NCBI GenBank assembly: GCA_963693085.1
Contig: OY856411.1
Coordinates: forward strand, 112,597,267-112,661,266
DNA length: 64,000 nucleotides
Direction of reading: 5' to 3'
DNA from: Alisma plantago-aquatica
Lineage: Eukaryota > Streptophyta > Magnoliopsida > Alismatales > Alismataceae
The notes under the pieces are model-generated. The model made no database searches, was not told the origin of the DNA, and worked only from the letters and a program-made list of their open reading frames with translations. Positions 33,224 to 46,501 of this stretch are shown here, one piece after another. The position numbers and the translations under genes are program-made. Each line of letters starts with the position of its first letter. The stretch's first letter is position 1.

Positions 33224-36200
33224 ATGAAAATCTTCAGCTGGAACTGTTAGGGGTTGGGCGACCCTGACACGTGCAAGGCTCTCCGAGCTTGGTTTTGGAG
33301 AGAACGTCCAAACATAGTTTTCGTTATGGAAAGTATGACCGCCGATAGGAAGCTAGAAGATGTAAAGAGGAGTTGTGGATTCACTGATGGCTTGTGCATT
33401 TCTAGTGAGGGGAGGGTAGGTGGATTGGGTTTTTGGTGGAAGGAAGCAGATGTGGAGGTGATTAACTACTCTTAAAGGCATGTGACAGTTGTGGTCAAGA
33501 ATACCAACAATGGCGTAAAGTGGACAACAGTGGGGATTTATGGATAGGCAGACCAGGCAAACAAGTTTAAGACTTGGGAGCTCATGAGTAAGATCAAGAA
33601 AGAGGTAGAGGACCCAGTTATCTTTTTCGAAGACTTCAATGAGATAGTGTCAAATACTGAGAAGAAAGGGGGTCCTCCCAAAGATGATAAATTCATGCAG
33701 AATTTTTGGGATGTTATAGACGAGTGTGAGCTGATGGATGTTGGTTTCGAGGGGAATGTCTTCACATGGAAATGGGGCCTTACTGAAAGAACTCTGGTCC
33801 AAGAGAGACTTGATAGATTTCTTCCCGACCTTGAATGGAGGAACCTCTTCATATATTGCAAGATATTCCATCTGCCCATATACGAGTCGGATCATGCACC
33901 TATCGTTCTAACGGCAGACAGGAGGGACAACAATAAAAAGAGAAAAGGACACTTCATGTTTGAGCCAATGTGGGTGGGGGAGGAAAGCTGCACTACTATC
34001 ATTAAGGAGGCTTGGGAAGTTGTTGAAGGTAGCGAGTTGACAAATAAATTGATGAAATGCAAGGAGAGTCTAAAAGCAAGGGCCGCCGAAAAGTTTGGAG
34101 AAAGAAGAAGGAAGGTAAAGGAACTGGAAAATGAGTTCAAGGGGCTGCAATCTCTTCCTCCGGACCAAACAAATCTTGATAGGACAGAGGAAAAATCAAA
34201 AGAACTCCAATACTAGCTATAGAAGAATGAGGAATACTGGGCTGCCCAGGATCGGGTAAAAGAACTGAAAGAGGGAGACCGCAACACTGCATACTTCCAC
34301 CAAAAAGCTTCAAATAGGAGGCGGAGAAATAGGATTGACTTCTTAGAAGATGAGCAAGGGGTCATGAAGTCACATGAGGGGGACATCATAGCAATCATAA
34401 TGAAACACTTTGCTCAACTTTTTCACACTAGCAACCCTACGGGTTTTGATGAGGCTACAAAGGGGCTGTGGGAGATGATATCGCCGTCCCAACGGGAGGA
34501 ACTAGAGAGGGATATCATGGATGAGGAGATATGGACAACACTAAAATAGATGCATCCAAATAAAGCCCCCGGTCCGGATGGTATGAAGGCAATGTTCTAC
34601 CAAAATTATTGGGGAATTATTGGGAAGGATGTGGAGAGCTACATCAAAGGGTGGTGGAAAGGGGAAAGAAGAATAGGGGGGGTAAGTGATACTCTTGTTG
34701 TGCTTATCCCGAAGACCGACATGCCAAAGACAATATGAGACTTCAGACCTATTAGTCTTTGTAACGTGGTGTACAAGATAGCATCCAAAGTCCTGACAAA
34801 CCGGTTAAAGCCTCTTATGAACACCATTGTTTCTGAGAACCAGAGTGCATTTGTCCAGGGAAGAATGATAACAGACAATGCCCTCATAGCTTATGAAGTG
34901 TTCCATTCTATGAAGAGAGATAAGGGAAGGAAAAAGGCAGCCTCACGTTGAAATTGGACGTCCAAAGCGTATGACGGAGTGGAGTGGAGATTTCTAGATG
35001 TCACTATGGAGAAGATGGGGTTTCGCTGAAGTGGAGGAATAAGGTCCAAGAATGCATAACGTCCATCCAGCATGCTTTCTTCATTAATGGAGACAAGACC
35101 CAAAGCACAAAGCCTGCACGTGGACTTCGCCAGGGTGACCCTCTCTCCCCCTATCTTTTCATTTTGTGAGCTGAAGCTTTCTCAACTTTGATTTCTACTG
35201 CTACCCGCGATGACCTCCTACACGGCATTAAGCCAAGTAGGGGTGCACCCTGTATCTCACATATTTTCTTCATAGATGATAGTATTCTATTTACTAGAGC
35301 AACCACTACTGAATGTCTGAAGATAGCTGAGATTATCAGCGAATATGAACAGGCATCGGGTCAAAAGATAAATTTCTCAAAGACAGAGGTTGTTTTCAGC
35401 AAAGGGATGGAGGCAGATAAACAGGAGGAGTTGAGGCAGCTCCTAGCAGTGAGAGTAGTGGACAGACACGCCAGCTATTTGGGTCTTCCGACGCCATGGG
35501 AAGGTCCAAGAAGCAAGTGTTCAGCTTCATTAGAGAAAGGATTTGGCATAAGCTCCAAGGATGGTCGGAAAAGTTGTTGTTCAAAGCAGGGAGGGAAGTC
35601 CTAATCAAAGCAGTTGCCCAGGCCATACCCACATTCATCATGAGCATCTTCCAGCTATCGACGGGTACCATAGCTGAGATACAAAGGATGGTGGCTAGAT
35701 TCTGGTGGGGAGCAAAAGATAAAGAGAGGAAAATGTCTGGGATAAGCTGGGAGAGAATGTGCAGGCCTAAGAGGTAGGGGGGTCTCGGCTTCAGGGATTT
35801 CTAGACTTTTAACCAAGCCCTCCTGGCTAGGGAACTGTGGTGAATAGCAAACAAACCGGAATCCCTAGTGTCTAAGGTACTCAAAGCTAGGTATTTTCCA
35901 AAGACATCCATATGGGAAGCCAGAAGGGGACATAATCCCAGCTATTCTTGGAGGAGTCTATGGGGAGCAAAGGCACTACTAAAGGAAGGGACACAATGGA
36001 GAGTGGGTGACGGAATGAAGGTGAATATTTGGGAAGATAACTGGTTGCCGAGGGAGGATGATAATCTTGCATGTTTTAAGAGGGAGAATGGTCTAGAGTA
36101 CAACACAGTCCGTGAGCTGACGACAGAAGATGGAACTCAATGGGATGAGGACAGAGTCAGCGAATGTTTCCCGGACTGCTATGTTAAAAGAATATGCGCT

Positions 36201-37513
36201 ATCCAACTCAGCTTGCGGAGACCTAAAGACACTTTAATGTGGTGGCCTTCAAGGGAAAAAGAGTTCTTGGTCCGTACAGCCTATTGGCTGGGTTTGCTGG
36301 TAAAAGAGGAAGCGAGGAATTTTGTGCATTGACAAGGTGATGTTCTATGGAAAAGAATATGGCATGCTGGATGGAGTCCCAAAACAGCCCACTTTCTGTG
36401 GAGGGTATGCATAAGATGCTTAGCAACGAGGGGGCGTCTCTTTGATAGGCATTTCCTGGAGGATGGCACATGCATGCTGTGTGGGTCCGAGAAGGAGACT
36501 ATACCTCACATGCTCTTCCGCTGCCCCAATGCAGTTGAAGTGTGGGAGCAGACACCGAGAGAAGTGCAAGCATGGGTGGACGAAGCTAGGGATGAGAATA
36601 TCACCTCATCCGTGGGGGCTACACTAGAAAGAAGGTCCATGCAAGAGGTGGAACACTTAGTTGTTGGCATGTGGACGACGTGGAGGGCTAGATGTATACG
36701 AACGTTTCAAAACAGTGATGTACAGAGTGGCTATCTGCTGTAGAGTGCCTTGACGATGATGCGAAGGGGAGGGCAGTGACAAGGACAGATGGAGGGAGAG
36801 GATGGTTGGGGTAAAACCATGCAGCAACAGCGAGAAGGGGAAGCTGACGCACACTCAAGAGAGGTGCGAGGACACGCTGAATAGTAGAGGAGAACAGTGG
36901 GGGACAGGGTAGGGGAGGGCGCAAAGGGGACAATGACGCCCAACTGCGCGGTGCATGGAGTGTTAACACTCACCAGGGGAGTGAAGAGGGAGATGAAGGA
37001 GTAACAACAGGTAGTGGACGCTACGTCTGGAGGAGACCAACTCAGGGAAGAATAAAGATAAATGTTGAAGGATCTGTGGGTGAGAATGGAGGGGCGGGAA
37101 TTGGATGGGAAGCTAGGGATGATATGGGCAGGCTATTGGGTGTAGCGGGGGAGAAGGTAAGCTTAGGGACGGACTTCTCCATCTCGGAAGTGCTAGCGGT
37201 GAGAGCAGCGTTGCTATGGACAAAGAAAGAGGGATATGACAACATTGAAGTAGAAACAGACTCTCTGGAGGCTGTCCATGCATGCACAAGAAAGAAGACG
37301 TGAAGGGACTACTTAGGAGCTATTGTTGAAGATTTCAAAGAGTTACAATTTTAGTTTTCCTTCCATAGTTTATTTCATGTCAATCGTAGATGTAATAGGG
37401 TTGCCCACGAGGTGGCCAACTCTGCCCGTCGGGGTCAAGTAGCTAATTTTTCCTTTTCTCAACATTTCCCTTTGAACCATTTATCCCTTGTAAACCTTGA
37501 TTTAGTCAGTTAA
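33224..37513 (+). pseudogene. LINE-B ORF2: endonuclease, reverse transcriptase, zf-RVT, RNase H; stops and frameshifts
   Basis: Begins at ATG 33,224 (MKIFSWNC). Endonuclease motifs: the catalytic-Glu region FVMES near 33,325; EDFNE near 33,632, where the family has GDFN (Gly replaced by Glu, Asp and Asn kept); ERLDRF near 33,805; SDHAP near 33,888. Reverse transcriptase: KAPGPDGM near 34,562, PISLCN near 34,748, GLRQGDPLSP near 35,123, and the catalytic block reading FIDD near 35,270 instead of the usual FADD. A Cys/His zf-RVT segment lies near 36,370-36,545. An RNase H domain (RVT_3 type) starts near 37,030 and ends at TAA 37,511. Stops lie at 33,248, 33,473, 33,545, 34,214, 34,547 and elsewhere; frame changes near 34,950, 35,028, 35,500 and before 37,076. 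Inactive. Confidence 0.85.
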
Positions 37514-37523
37514 TAGTAGTTAC

Positions 37524-37570
37524 GGGGAGCCCCAACCATAGGGCTTCCCTTCCCTCTTTCAAAAAAAAAA
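37524..37570 (+). other. LINE-B 3' stem-loop and A10 tail
   Basis: GGGGAGCCC (37,524-37,532) pairs with GGGCTTCCC (37,541-37,549) around the 8-nt loop CAACCATA, giving nine pairs with one G-T wobble. It ends 11 bases before the ten-A tail. Position and shape fit the 3' stem-loop that some plant L1 reverse transcriptases recognise; function inferred. Confidence 0.65.
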
Positions 37571-37795
37571 TACAAACTTAGTCCTTACCAACTTAGTAAG
37601 ACACGAGAAAGAAAGGCCTCGCAATGTTAAATTCTCTTTTAGATGCCAACTGGTGCGATTATTTCTTAACAAATTGGTGGACATTCGTCTCTTCATCCGT
37701 GAGGGAGTAATGAAGAGGCTCAAAGGCCTTATAAAAACACGTAAAATGAGGCAAGCTCACTACAAAAAGCTCGACTATACCTCTCCAAAATATAT
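37571..37795 (+). mobile_element. LINE-A copy A6, 225-bp leader remnant
   Basis: Only the first part of the LINE-A leader remains, from TACAAACTTAG directly after the LINE-B tail. It is joined at TATA to the sequence that follows the A3 poly(A) in unit 1 (GTATAGCTATAC). A6 is therefore the collapsed counterpart of A3. The missing body corresponds to about 6.6 kb retained in unit 1 plus leader. Confidence 0.75.
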
Positions 37796-39376
37796 AGCTA
37801 TACAAAAAACACTAGTGCTAAATAACACGTCCTATAAAAGGTGAATGTGATATCTATTATACTATTTATTATAGTATGGAATGTCTATATATTAAACCTA
37901 AAGAAGAAACACCATATTTATTGTGGAAAATTCTCCTCAAGGAGAAGAGAAAAACCACTGGGTAATACTAGCCAATAAAGATTATGTAATTAAGATTACA
38001 ACTCACATACTCTAGATTTAATCACCCCTAAATCCACGTAGCCCTCCCCATACGAGAACAAATACTAGGAAGAAGAGAATCACACTCAATGTGTACAAGC
38101 CTCCCTCTTTACTTGATCTCCTCACGACGTCGTTGTCTGGGGACCGCTTGATGCCACAGTGACCGCTGTCTGGGTTAGATCGTTGCTTCTATGGAAGCAC
38201 TGTATCTTTAACCGCCAACTGCTACTTTACTTCAAGGCAAAGTTGTTAGCCCTCTCTTATCAACCAAGAGAGCTGCTCTGACAGTGCATGCAATGTGTCA
38301 CCGACTATCAGCCACAACTTCTCTTAAAACAAAGTCATCGATCCTCTCTTATCAACCAAGAGAGCTCCTCTAGTTGTTCTTATTTTCTTTCTCTTCTATC
38401 ACAAGAAAACACCAACAAGCAACTCGGGGGATGATCTCAATGACCTCCCCTAGGGCCTCTATTTATATGCCTCCATGATATGTGGTTGCAACTAGGTATC
38501 CTACTCCAATTCCTAATCCAATACCATGTTACACATTGGAAATCATCTTCATTCCCTTTGTATAATCCCTTTGTCTCTAATATCCAAATTGAAGATCATG
38601 GAGTAGACTATTTGAGATACACACATCATCTTATAAACATCATCTTCTTAATGTTCAATATTTATTCCTTGATCTAGAGTAGACTATTTGAGATACACAC
38701 ACACACTCAATATTATACATTTGACTCACATGATAATCGCTTTCATAGTCTCACTCTTCAAGTGGTTGGGATATCACTCTAAGGGAGGGACAAACTTCAT
38801 CTACATCATCACTCACATAATCCAAATACTTTATATTATATCCCAGAACTACTTGTTATGTCATCCATTAATTAAGATTACATTGAGTAGTGTTAAACCA
38901 CACTAGACAATATGTAATCATTGTTGGGACTTTAGGTCTATGGACCTCAATCACCCCTATTACATTGATATATGATAAATCCTTCCATTTTTCGATTCCA
39001 TTCCTAATACTCAAGTTGATCTTTCCCCTAGACTTGTTCATTACAAGTACCTATGTGTTTGATTTGATATCCATTTTCATGACTGGTGACATGTTGTCAT
39101 TAGTCAAAATACATATTAGTCTATGTATTATGGTCATCCAGATTCCTAGAATTATATCTGACTAGGGACATACACAAGAATAAATACAATTAGCAAACAC
39201 ATGATATCGTGCTCAATGAGTCATATATTCCTATGACATCATTATATTCTATTTATTCATTTTCTCATATTGAAGAAAACATTATCATTGTAATTTTCTT
39301 TATTAATAATTAAATAAATTACAAAGTATGTCATTACAATCATCATTTAAATAGTTCTCAGGACATACTACCTATA

Positions 39377-40692
39377 GTCTTCCACTTACACTGGAGCCAA
39401 TCATTCACAAATCCAAGTCCAAGTGATCTAACATGACCATCATGTTGTTTTTGTTGTTGAAGTGCTTTCTTTATAGGATCAACAAAATTGCTTTTGATCG
39501 GGAACTTGCAAAACCTCGAATCTCCTTGATGATCAATCTCTCATATGAGCTGGTAACTACATTTTATGTTCTTTAAATGTTGATGTCATCTACATTTCAT
39601 AGCTTGCGCAATGACTACATTGTTGTCCCAATATAAATATACTACATCATCAATGCGTGGAACCATTCCTAGGTCACCAATGAACTTCTTAATCCATATA
39701 GCTTCCTTTGTTGTGTTGGAGGCAGTAATGCACTTCCTCTATTGTAGAATAAATTATTGTGTCTTTCATGGAACTTTTCTAGCTCACAACATAATCATTG
39801 AAGTAGAACATACAACCTAATTATGATCAATAATCATCCTTATTAGTTTGAAAACTTGCGGTAGTGTCAACCCTTATAATCAACTCTTACTCATCACTAT
39901 AAATAAGGATTGATCCTTGGTTTCTCACAAGTACTTAAATATGTTCTTTATGGTAGTTTGCCAACTTTCAGTTGGTACTTACACATCATGGTCAAACCAT
40001 ACGAGACATCAATACATGTATATAACCTTACGTAAATGATAGATCCAATTGCAGATGCAACTTATTCATGTCTTCTCTCTCTTCATAAGAGCTCAAACAT
40101 TGAGCTTAAAAGTGACGTACTCTATCAGAAATGTGTAAGTTTCCTCTCTTACACACTTCCATGCTAAAGCTTTTAGTACTTTGTTAATGTATGAAATTAG
40201 ACTTAGACTTAAAATAAGAATCATTTTAAATTTATCTTTATAGATTTTAATTCATAGAATATAAGATGCTTATCCTAAGTCCTTCATGAAGAATTTGTTT
40301 CCCAACCATGTTTTCACCAACTATAAAGTGGGGATGCTATTCCCCATCTATTGTATATCATCTACATATAATATGATTAATATAATTATGCTCCCACTAG
40401 AATTCTTGTAAAAAAAGGTTCATCATCATTTTGGATAAAGCAAAACTATTTGATTATCTCATCAAAATGAAGAATCCAACTTTGAGATTCTTGCTTCAAT
40501 TAGTAGACAAAACTTTGTAGCTTACACTTTTTTTGGCTTCATTTGGAGTGATAAAACCTTTGGGTTGTGTCATGTACACATCTTTAAGCATATTCCCATC
40601 AAGGAATGTGGTTTTAACATCTATTTTCAATATTTCTTTGTTATTATAAGATGCAATTGAAAGCATGAGCATGATGGATTTAACTAATAAAA
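39377..40692 (-). pseudogene. Copia-C RNase H and reverse transcriptase (unit 2), decayed
   Basis: The minus-strand reading gives the same string of copia motifs as unit 1, but uninterrupted across the site where the Sirevirus sits in unit 1. RNase H occupies about 39,380-39,780 and reverse transcriptase about 40,200-40,690 plus 50,004-50,092. The region of the catalytic YVDD lies near 40,350-40,375 and is degenerate (plus strand TATATCATCTACATATAA). Stops and small indels are frequent and only partly shared with unit 1. Nearby plus-strand frames are not conserved. Confidence 0.65.
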
Positions 40693-42140
40693 TGTAAGGC
40701 CCCTAAACTTGCTCAATGAGTTAAAAAATCTTAATTATCATAATTGAATTATTATAACCCTAATTTTACCTTGTGATATTCTTTGAAATCATAACACAAG
40801 ATTAAGTTTCAAATTTGGTCCAATTTGGACACTATTTGAGCAAGTTATGAAATTTTATGCAGATTTTGAAATTTTCTGTAATTTACCCAATTGCGAGGTT
40901 TTCTTTGCAATATATCACATGCATTAGGTTCCTTGGATATTATTTCATCATTATTGATCTTTTTGAGCCATGGGGCACCTATTTAAACCTTGTTTTGAAG
41001 GTGTTTTCTCCAAGGGTATTTTAGGGTTTACCCCTTCACGGATGAGCTACCTTTAGTAGCTATCAATTAATGAATTATTTGATTGGCAGGGAAATTAGAC
41101 AAAGGAAAGCTAAGCAGATCTATACACATGGTAGGGGATCTTCTTGTGTGTGTTCTTGTATATTCTTAATAAATTAAGGTCATGGACACTTGGATAGATA
41201 CTAGAACTTCAACCTTTTCTTTTTCTTTATCTTAAAGTTTCATATACTTATCCCCAAGCACCAAAATGAGCCATTTTCTCTCCACCACTTCCCTCCTTTT
41301 CCCAACTTCATTCTCCCTCTGTTCTGTTGTGAATTTTTATATCCAAGAAAGAAGAAGTGGGGATCTTCTTGGAAAAAGGATCTAGGGTTGCAATCAACTT
41401 CATTTTAGGGTTGAAAAAGCTTCCTTTTAGTGATCTTGACCTAAAAGAGTAAGAATTCCCTTCTTTCCTCTGTTTATTTCTTTTTTATCCTTCCTTCTAA
41501 CTTTCTTCAGGTCGGAACCTTGCTGTTCCATGGTAGAAATTGCTCTAAAGCTCTAAAACCCTACCTTTCTTGCTCCTTATGCTTAGGGTTTGCTCATTTG
41601 ATGAAGAAAGCTGCTAGATGGATGAATTCATAGCTTATTCTTGGATTTTCTACACTAACTGCTCGAGTTTTCTTCTGTGTGAGGTTTCATCTTCCTATGA
41701 GAGGCAATTTTTATAACTTGATCCACGTTTATTTCTTACCATAAGCTTGCTAGCTCATGTTCTTTCTTGAAAATAATGATTCGTGCACTAAAAAGCTATG
41801 CTTGACTTGGATTTTGATTTTTATAATGTTCCCTATTCTGATTTTAGTTCTATATGAACCTTTGATCATGTGTACGTTATTACTAAGGTATAATATGACT
41901 TGGATCAGGTTGTTTTGACAACCTATAGTGCTAAGCACCTATCAACCAATGGTCCATTTTAGGGTTTAAAGCTGATTTCTTCTATACACCCATGACCCGA
42001 TGGTGGCACCATTGCAACAACCTTATGGTGCTGCCTTTATGGCAAATGATGGTCTAGATCAAAGGTGTTAGATGATGGTGACAACCTATGGTCACCTCCT
42101 TAGGTCAGGTTTTGGATCAATTAGAAGTATAATGATCAAC

Positions 42141-42236
42141 CATGATTATGTATTCTAGTAAGTCTAGAGAACCCTAGGATGAAGAAATAGAAGTAGAGAA
42201 CATGATTATGTATTCTAGTAAGTCTAGAGAACCCTA
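42141..42236 (+). repeat. 60-bp tandem duplication at the left edge of the inner element
   Basis: CATGATTATGTATTCTAG begins at 42,141 and again at 42,201, with 36 bp identical. The second occurrence corresponds to the internal region at 45,905; the first is an extra copy, and outer-LTR sequence lies left of it. Confidence 0.75.
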
Positions 42237-42797
42237 AAGATGACTAGAGCCCTCACCTCATTAGAGAAGTACATGTTAGCATGCTCAGGTAGTTGAAACC
42301 AAACCCTAGATGATGACATGTTTCTCCTTGTCTCAATGGTAAGGGCCACCCAATTGAGATTTGAGGAAAATGTCATTTAATGTGACTTTTTATGTGTCTT
42401 ACCTTCTAAATTGTGTGTGTGGTATGGGACAGATGTGAAAATAAGTTGGTGAGGTGTAGCATAAAAAGATCCAACATTTCTAAATATGTGCTTGATCACC
42501 ACATATAAAGAGATGAAGGATATATGACCTAAGGTTAGACAACTATGAAGATGTAGTCATGGTAAGTAAGAGATAGATTCCCTAAGTGTAATGAGTTAGG
42601 TGTAATGTTAAGGAGTAAGTATGAGACTTAGGAAGGCTAGTTAAGTAATTTATGTTGAATAATAAAGCTTTGTTTATGTATGCCTCCTTTTATAATGAAA
42701 ATTTGTATGTAAAATTTGCAAGTTTATGTGAAATCCTTAAGGTGGGTAGAAACCCTAGGAAATTTTGAGGATGAAATTTATTTAAGGTGGGTAGAAT

Positions 42798-45700
42798 TGT
42801 AACATATCACTATTTTTATGCAAATTTTCAAACTATTTTATTCTTTACATAATTGTTGAGGACCTTTATGCAATTTGCTTATATTAGATTTACTATTTCG
42901 TTTCATGTGAAGAAAATTATGTTCACTTACTTTATTATCCATGGTTTAATTTTAGAAAGTATTTCCTTGCATATTTATGCACTCTTGTTTAGAAAATAGA
43001 AATGCATGTTTTTATATAAACTTTCCTCTCTCTTATTATCATTAGTGGTTTTATACATAGAAGCTTGCTTAATATTCCTCAAGATGCTTATTGTTGATAT
43101 TTGGACTGATTACACGAATTATATCCATTTAGTATTCAAAGAATAGCTCTATATGCTTTAATATATTCACTTAAGTGTATTGAATACATTTTTGCCTAAT
43201 TAGAATTAATGGTGGGCTAAATGACGAAATTAACTGAACCATTGTGTTTTAATGCACCTCATTAACCTATTGGTGAAATTTGAACTCATTTGGACTTCAA
43301 ATGGCCCTCCAAATGTTAATTATACGTTTTATATTGTTTATTGATTACCAATCAATGTCACATGTATTCAATATACTCGATTCCCCCTTTATTTTCTGTA
43401 TAGTCGCATATTTACTCTGTCACGTAGGTATTTCGTCCGTTTTCCTTTTTCCTCACGCCATCCAACGGTCAGGATCTAAGGGATCCACAATCTGACGATT
43501 CTTAGACCATCTCCTTCCTCTCGACGGTTCTACGGACGGGAGTTACTCTCCTGCGTTTATTTCCTTGCCATCTCGCTCCCTCATTACTCCACCTTTCCCT
43601 CTGATTCTTCCTCCCTTGTCTCTGTCTCTCTCAGGCGTTTCAAATGAGTTATGACTCGTCCATTAACTCCCCTCATAGGCAAAATGCCCATTTGGGGCTA
43701 ACTGTCTCATTCTGCCATGTATGAGCAGACACCACTCTCGCATGCCTTGTCTCCATTTAAGCAACCTGCAAGCACAACCAAACCCCAAAACGATGTTCCT
43801 CCTCACTCAATTCGTCCTCCAAAGCCCCCAGCTGCTTTAACCTACTCGATTTGTTTTCTCTGACGACCTTGGCTTTACCTCCGCCAGCTCTTCCTGATCC
43901 CACACAATTGGCCGACCGGTAAGCAACACCACGACACCCATGTCACTTTCCCATTCCTAGTTTTCCCTGAACTAGTTCGAGTCTCCCGGACCTATACTCT
44001 GCTGCCTGGACCCCGCCAGCACCCATCGCCATGGTGATCCAGAGGTCGTCCAGCCCTCTCCATCCATAGAGAGGAGTCACCCAACATTCTAGATCACCTT
44101 CTGATTTTGAGCTGACACCTACCTGCTGGATTTCGTGGTTTTTCTCCTTAGCTTACGACCCCTGTCCTCAACTCTAGCCATGGCTAGGACATGTTTCCGA
44201 GTTCCTATGCTCTCGCGACCCCGAGCTTAGGCTCGCTACTTTTGCCTTCTCATCATGAACTCAATCGAGGTGTTTCTACCCTCGGGTGGCAGCAAACCAG
44301 GGTCCTTGCCCATGGCTGAGAAGCTTGCCCATGGCGCTGGACCCATGGCTCGCGTTGTGTGAGCGGGGAACAATCCAGGTCACGAGATGACCTTGGTACC
44401 CCTGTCAGCCTGATTTGATGTATTTCGATCGCGAGGGTATTTCAGGGTTTTCGCCCATCCTCCCTTCTTTGATTGCGAGTCCTCAGTGGCAAGCCTCGTT
44501 GCTGAGTTGGCCAAGCCCGGTTGGTCCAACTCAGACCCGACCCACTGGTTGGGTTGAGTTTTAAATACATGACTTTTCCCTGAATTTTCATTGGTTGATT
44601 CTTCAAAAATTCATAGTAAATCGCCTATTTATCAGAAAATTACTCAAAAATATGATTTGGAAAGGATTTTCAATGAGGAATCTGATTTTCTAGTTTTTAT
44701 CGACTAATTGTGTTGTTTTCACATATCAATAAGTATATGACACAAATTAGGGTTTCATGTTGTATAATGAATGATAAACATGTTATTTTTAGGTGTTTAA
44801 GGGAACCCAATTAGTCAAACCAGGTTTGACTTAGGTGATTTAGCTCAAGGTAAGCGGGCCATGCCCTTGGAATAGATAACCTTTGGTTTATTGAATGTTT
44901 ATGAACATTATTAAGCACTTTATGTTAAATTCATGATAAATGCATGTTTTCCTTCAAGTATATGATTATTGAATGCCTGTTTGCTATAATATAAGTTTAA
45001 GTATAGAAACCACATTTATGTTATGAATTATGGTTAAGGAACATGAAACCAAGATTAAGAGGGAAGAGATTCCCATCCATGCTTAAGAGGGAGAAATCCC
45101 ATCATGTTTCATGGGGAGAAATCCCAACTATGTTCAAGAGGGAGAAATCCCATTAAGATCAAGTCTAAGTTATTAAGAAGATCATTAAGTCTAAGACAGA
45201 TCATGGTTATTGGAAATCAATTTATATTTATATGCACTTTGTTATGGTCTTTCTGAGCATTATGGGCTTTCTGAGCAATTATGGGCTTTCCGACCATTAT
45301 GGGCTCCTTATGGGCATTAAGAGAGGAGCATATACTTCTAGTCAAGTTCCTTATGTAAAATATGTCAAGAAATGATTAATGTCTATAGTTTATTTTATGT
45401 TTTATAACATGCCAAGTCCGCTTACTTACCATGTTTGTTTTTCCTTTGCATGGCTGGGGACGAGATGTCCGCAGACATTGGAGCTAAAGGGAAGGAGACA
45501 TCTTGAGAAGATTCCAAGGATTCAAGACCTTATAAGTTGTTGACTGGTGGGACGTCCATCTATGGTGATCCTATCTTTCATATGTTATCTAGAATATGTG
45601 TAGTTTTAGAACCATGATGTAGTTTTCTTTCTAAGAACTTGATGTATGAATCTATGTTTCTATGAATGCCAAGTGTTGTTTATTTCTTGATATGAGATCA

Positions 45701-45812
45701 TGTATGTGAAAATCCCTCCCTAAAATGCCAAGTACCCCACATTATGGATAATGTTGGGGATTAGGCTGTGCTTTCGCTGGTTACATATGAAACCCTAGGG
45801 AGGGGTGTTACA
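42798..45812 (+). repeat. Long LTR, copy a (3,015 bp)
   Basis: Begins TGTAACATATCAC after a purine-rich GGTGGGTAGAAT and ends GGGTGTTACA, so the ends are inverted (TGTAACA/TGTTACA). It carries short repeats of GGGAGAAATCCCA (about 45,060-45,150) and of a TTATGGGCTTTC-GAGCA unit (45,241-45,310). The open frame at 43,280-43,495 is not protein-like. Confidence 0.85.
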
Positions 45813-46501
45813 TTAATGGTATTAGAGCAAGAAATAGATGGCCACTAAGGCAACAATAAGGATTCATGCAAGTCACCCCAGGATGAAGAAATAGAAGTAT
45901 AGAACATGATTATGTATTCTAGTAAGTCTAGAGAATCCTAAAGATGACTAGAGCCCTCACCTCATTAGAGAAGTACATGTTAGCATGCTTAGGTAGTTGA
46001 AACCAAACCATAGATAATGACATGTTTCTCCTTGTCTCAATGGTAAGGGCCACCCAATTGAGATTTGAGGAAAATGTCATTTAATGTGACTTTTTATGTG
46101 TCTTACCTTCTTAGTTGTGTGTGTGGTATGGGACACATGTGCAAATAAGTTGGTGAGGTGTAGCATAAAAAGATCCAACATTTCTAAATATGTGCTTGAT
46201 CACCACATATAAAGAGATGAAGGATATATGACCTAAGGTTAGACAACTATGAAGATGTAGTCATGGTAAGTAAGAGATAGATTCCCTAAGTGTAATGAGT
46301 TAGGTGTAATGTTAAGGAGTAAGTATGAGACTTAGGAAGGGCAGTTAAGTAATTTATGTTGAATAATAAAGCTTTGTTTATGTATGCCTCCTTTTATAAT
46401 GAAAATTTGTATGTAAAATTTGCAAGTTTATGTGAAATCCTTAAGGTGGGTAGAAACTCTAGGAAACTTCGAGGACGAAATTTATTTAAGGTGGGTAGAA
46501 T
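45813..46501 (+). other. Internal region of the long-LTR element (689 bp, non-coding)
   Basis: Primer site, about 60 bp of unique sequence, then about 620 bp shared with 42,177-42,797 at an offset of 3,704. No gag or pol motif is seen except the terminal remnant just before the purine tract at 46,490. An autonomous chromovirus would have more than 4 kb here. Confidence 0.7.
45817..45828 (+). other. Primer binding site of the long-LTR element
   Basis: TGGTATTAGAGC, four bases after LTR-a, differs at one position from the initiator tRNA-Met complement TGGTATCAGAGC. It fixes the plus orientation and shows that copy a acted as a 5' LTR. Confidence 0.8.

Larger units (their letters stand above)
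31188..37570 (+). mobile_element. LINE-B copy B2, full length with A10 tail
   Basis: 6.4-kb L1-type element: a short leader, ORF1 (DUF4283-type plus knuckle), a G/A-rich ORF1 tail, ORF2 with endonuclease, reverse transcriptase, zf-RVT and RNase H, then a 3' stem-loop and ten A residues (37,561-37,570). RNase H at the C-terminus places it with plant L1 lineages that carry this domain, distinct from LINE-A. It sits between a LINE-A cut in ORF1 (left) and a LINE-A leader lacking its first about 20 bp (right), so it entered a LINE-A/LINE-A junction with loss of target DNA. Confidence 0.88.
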
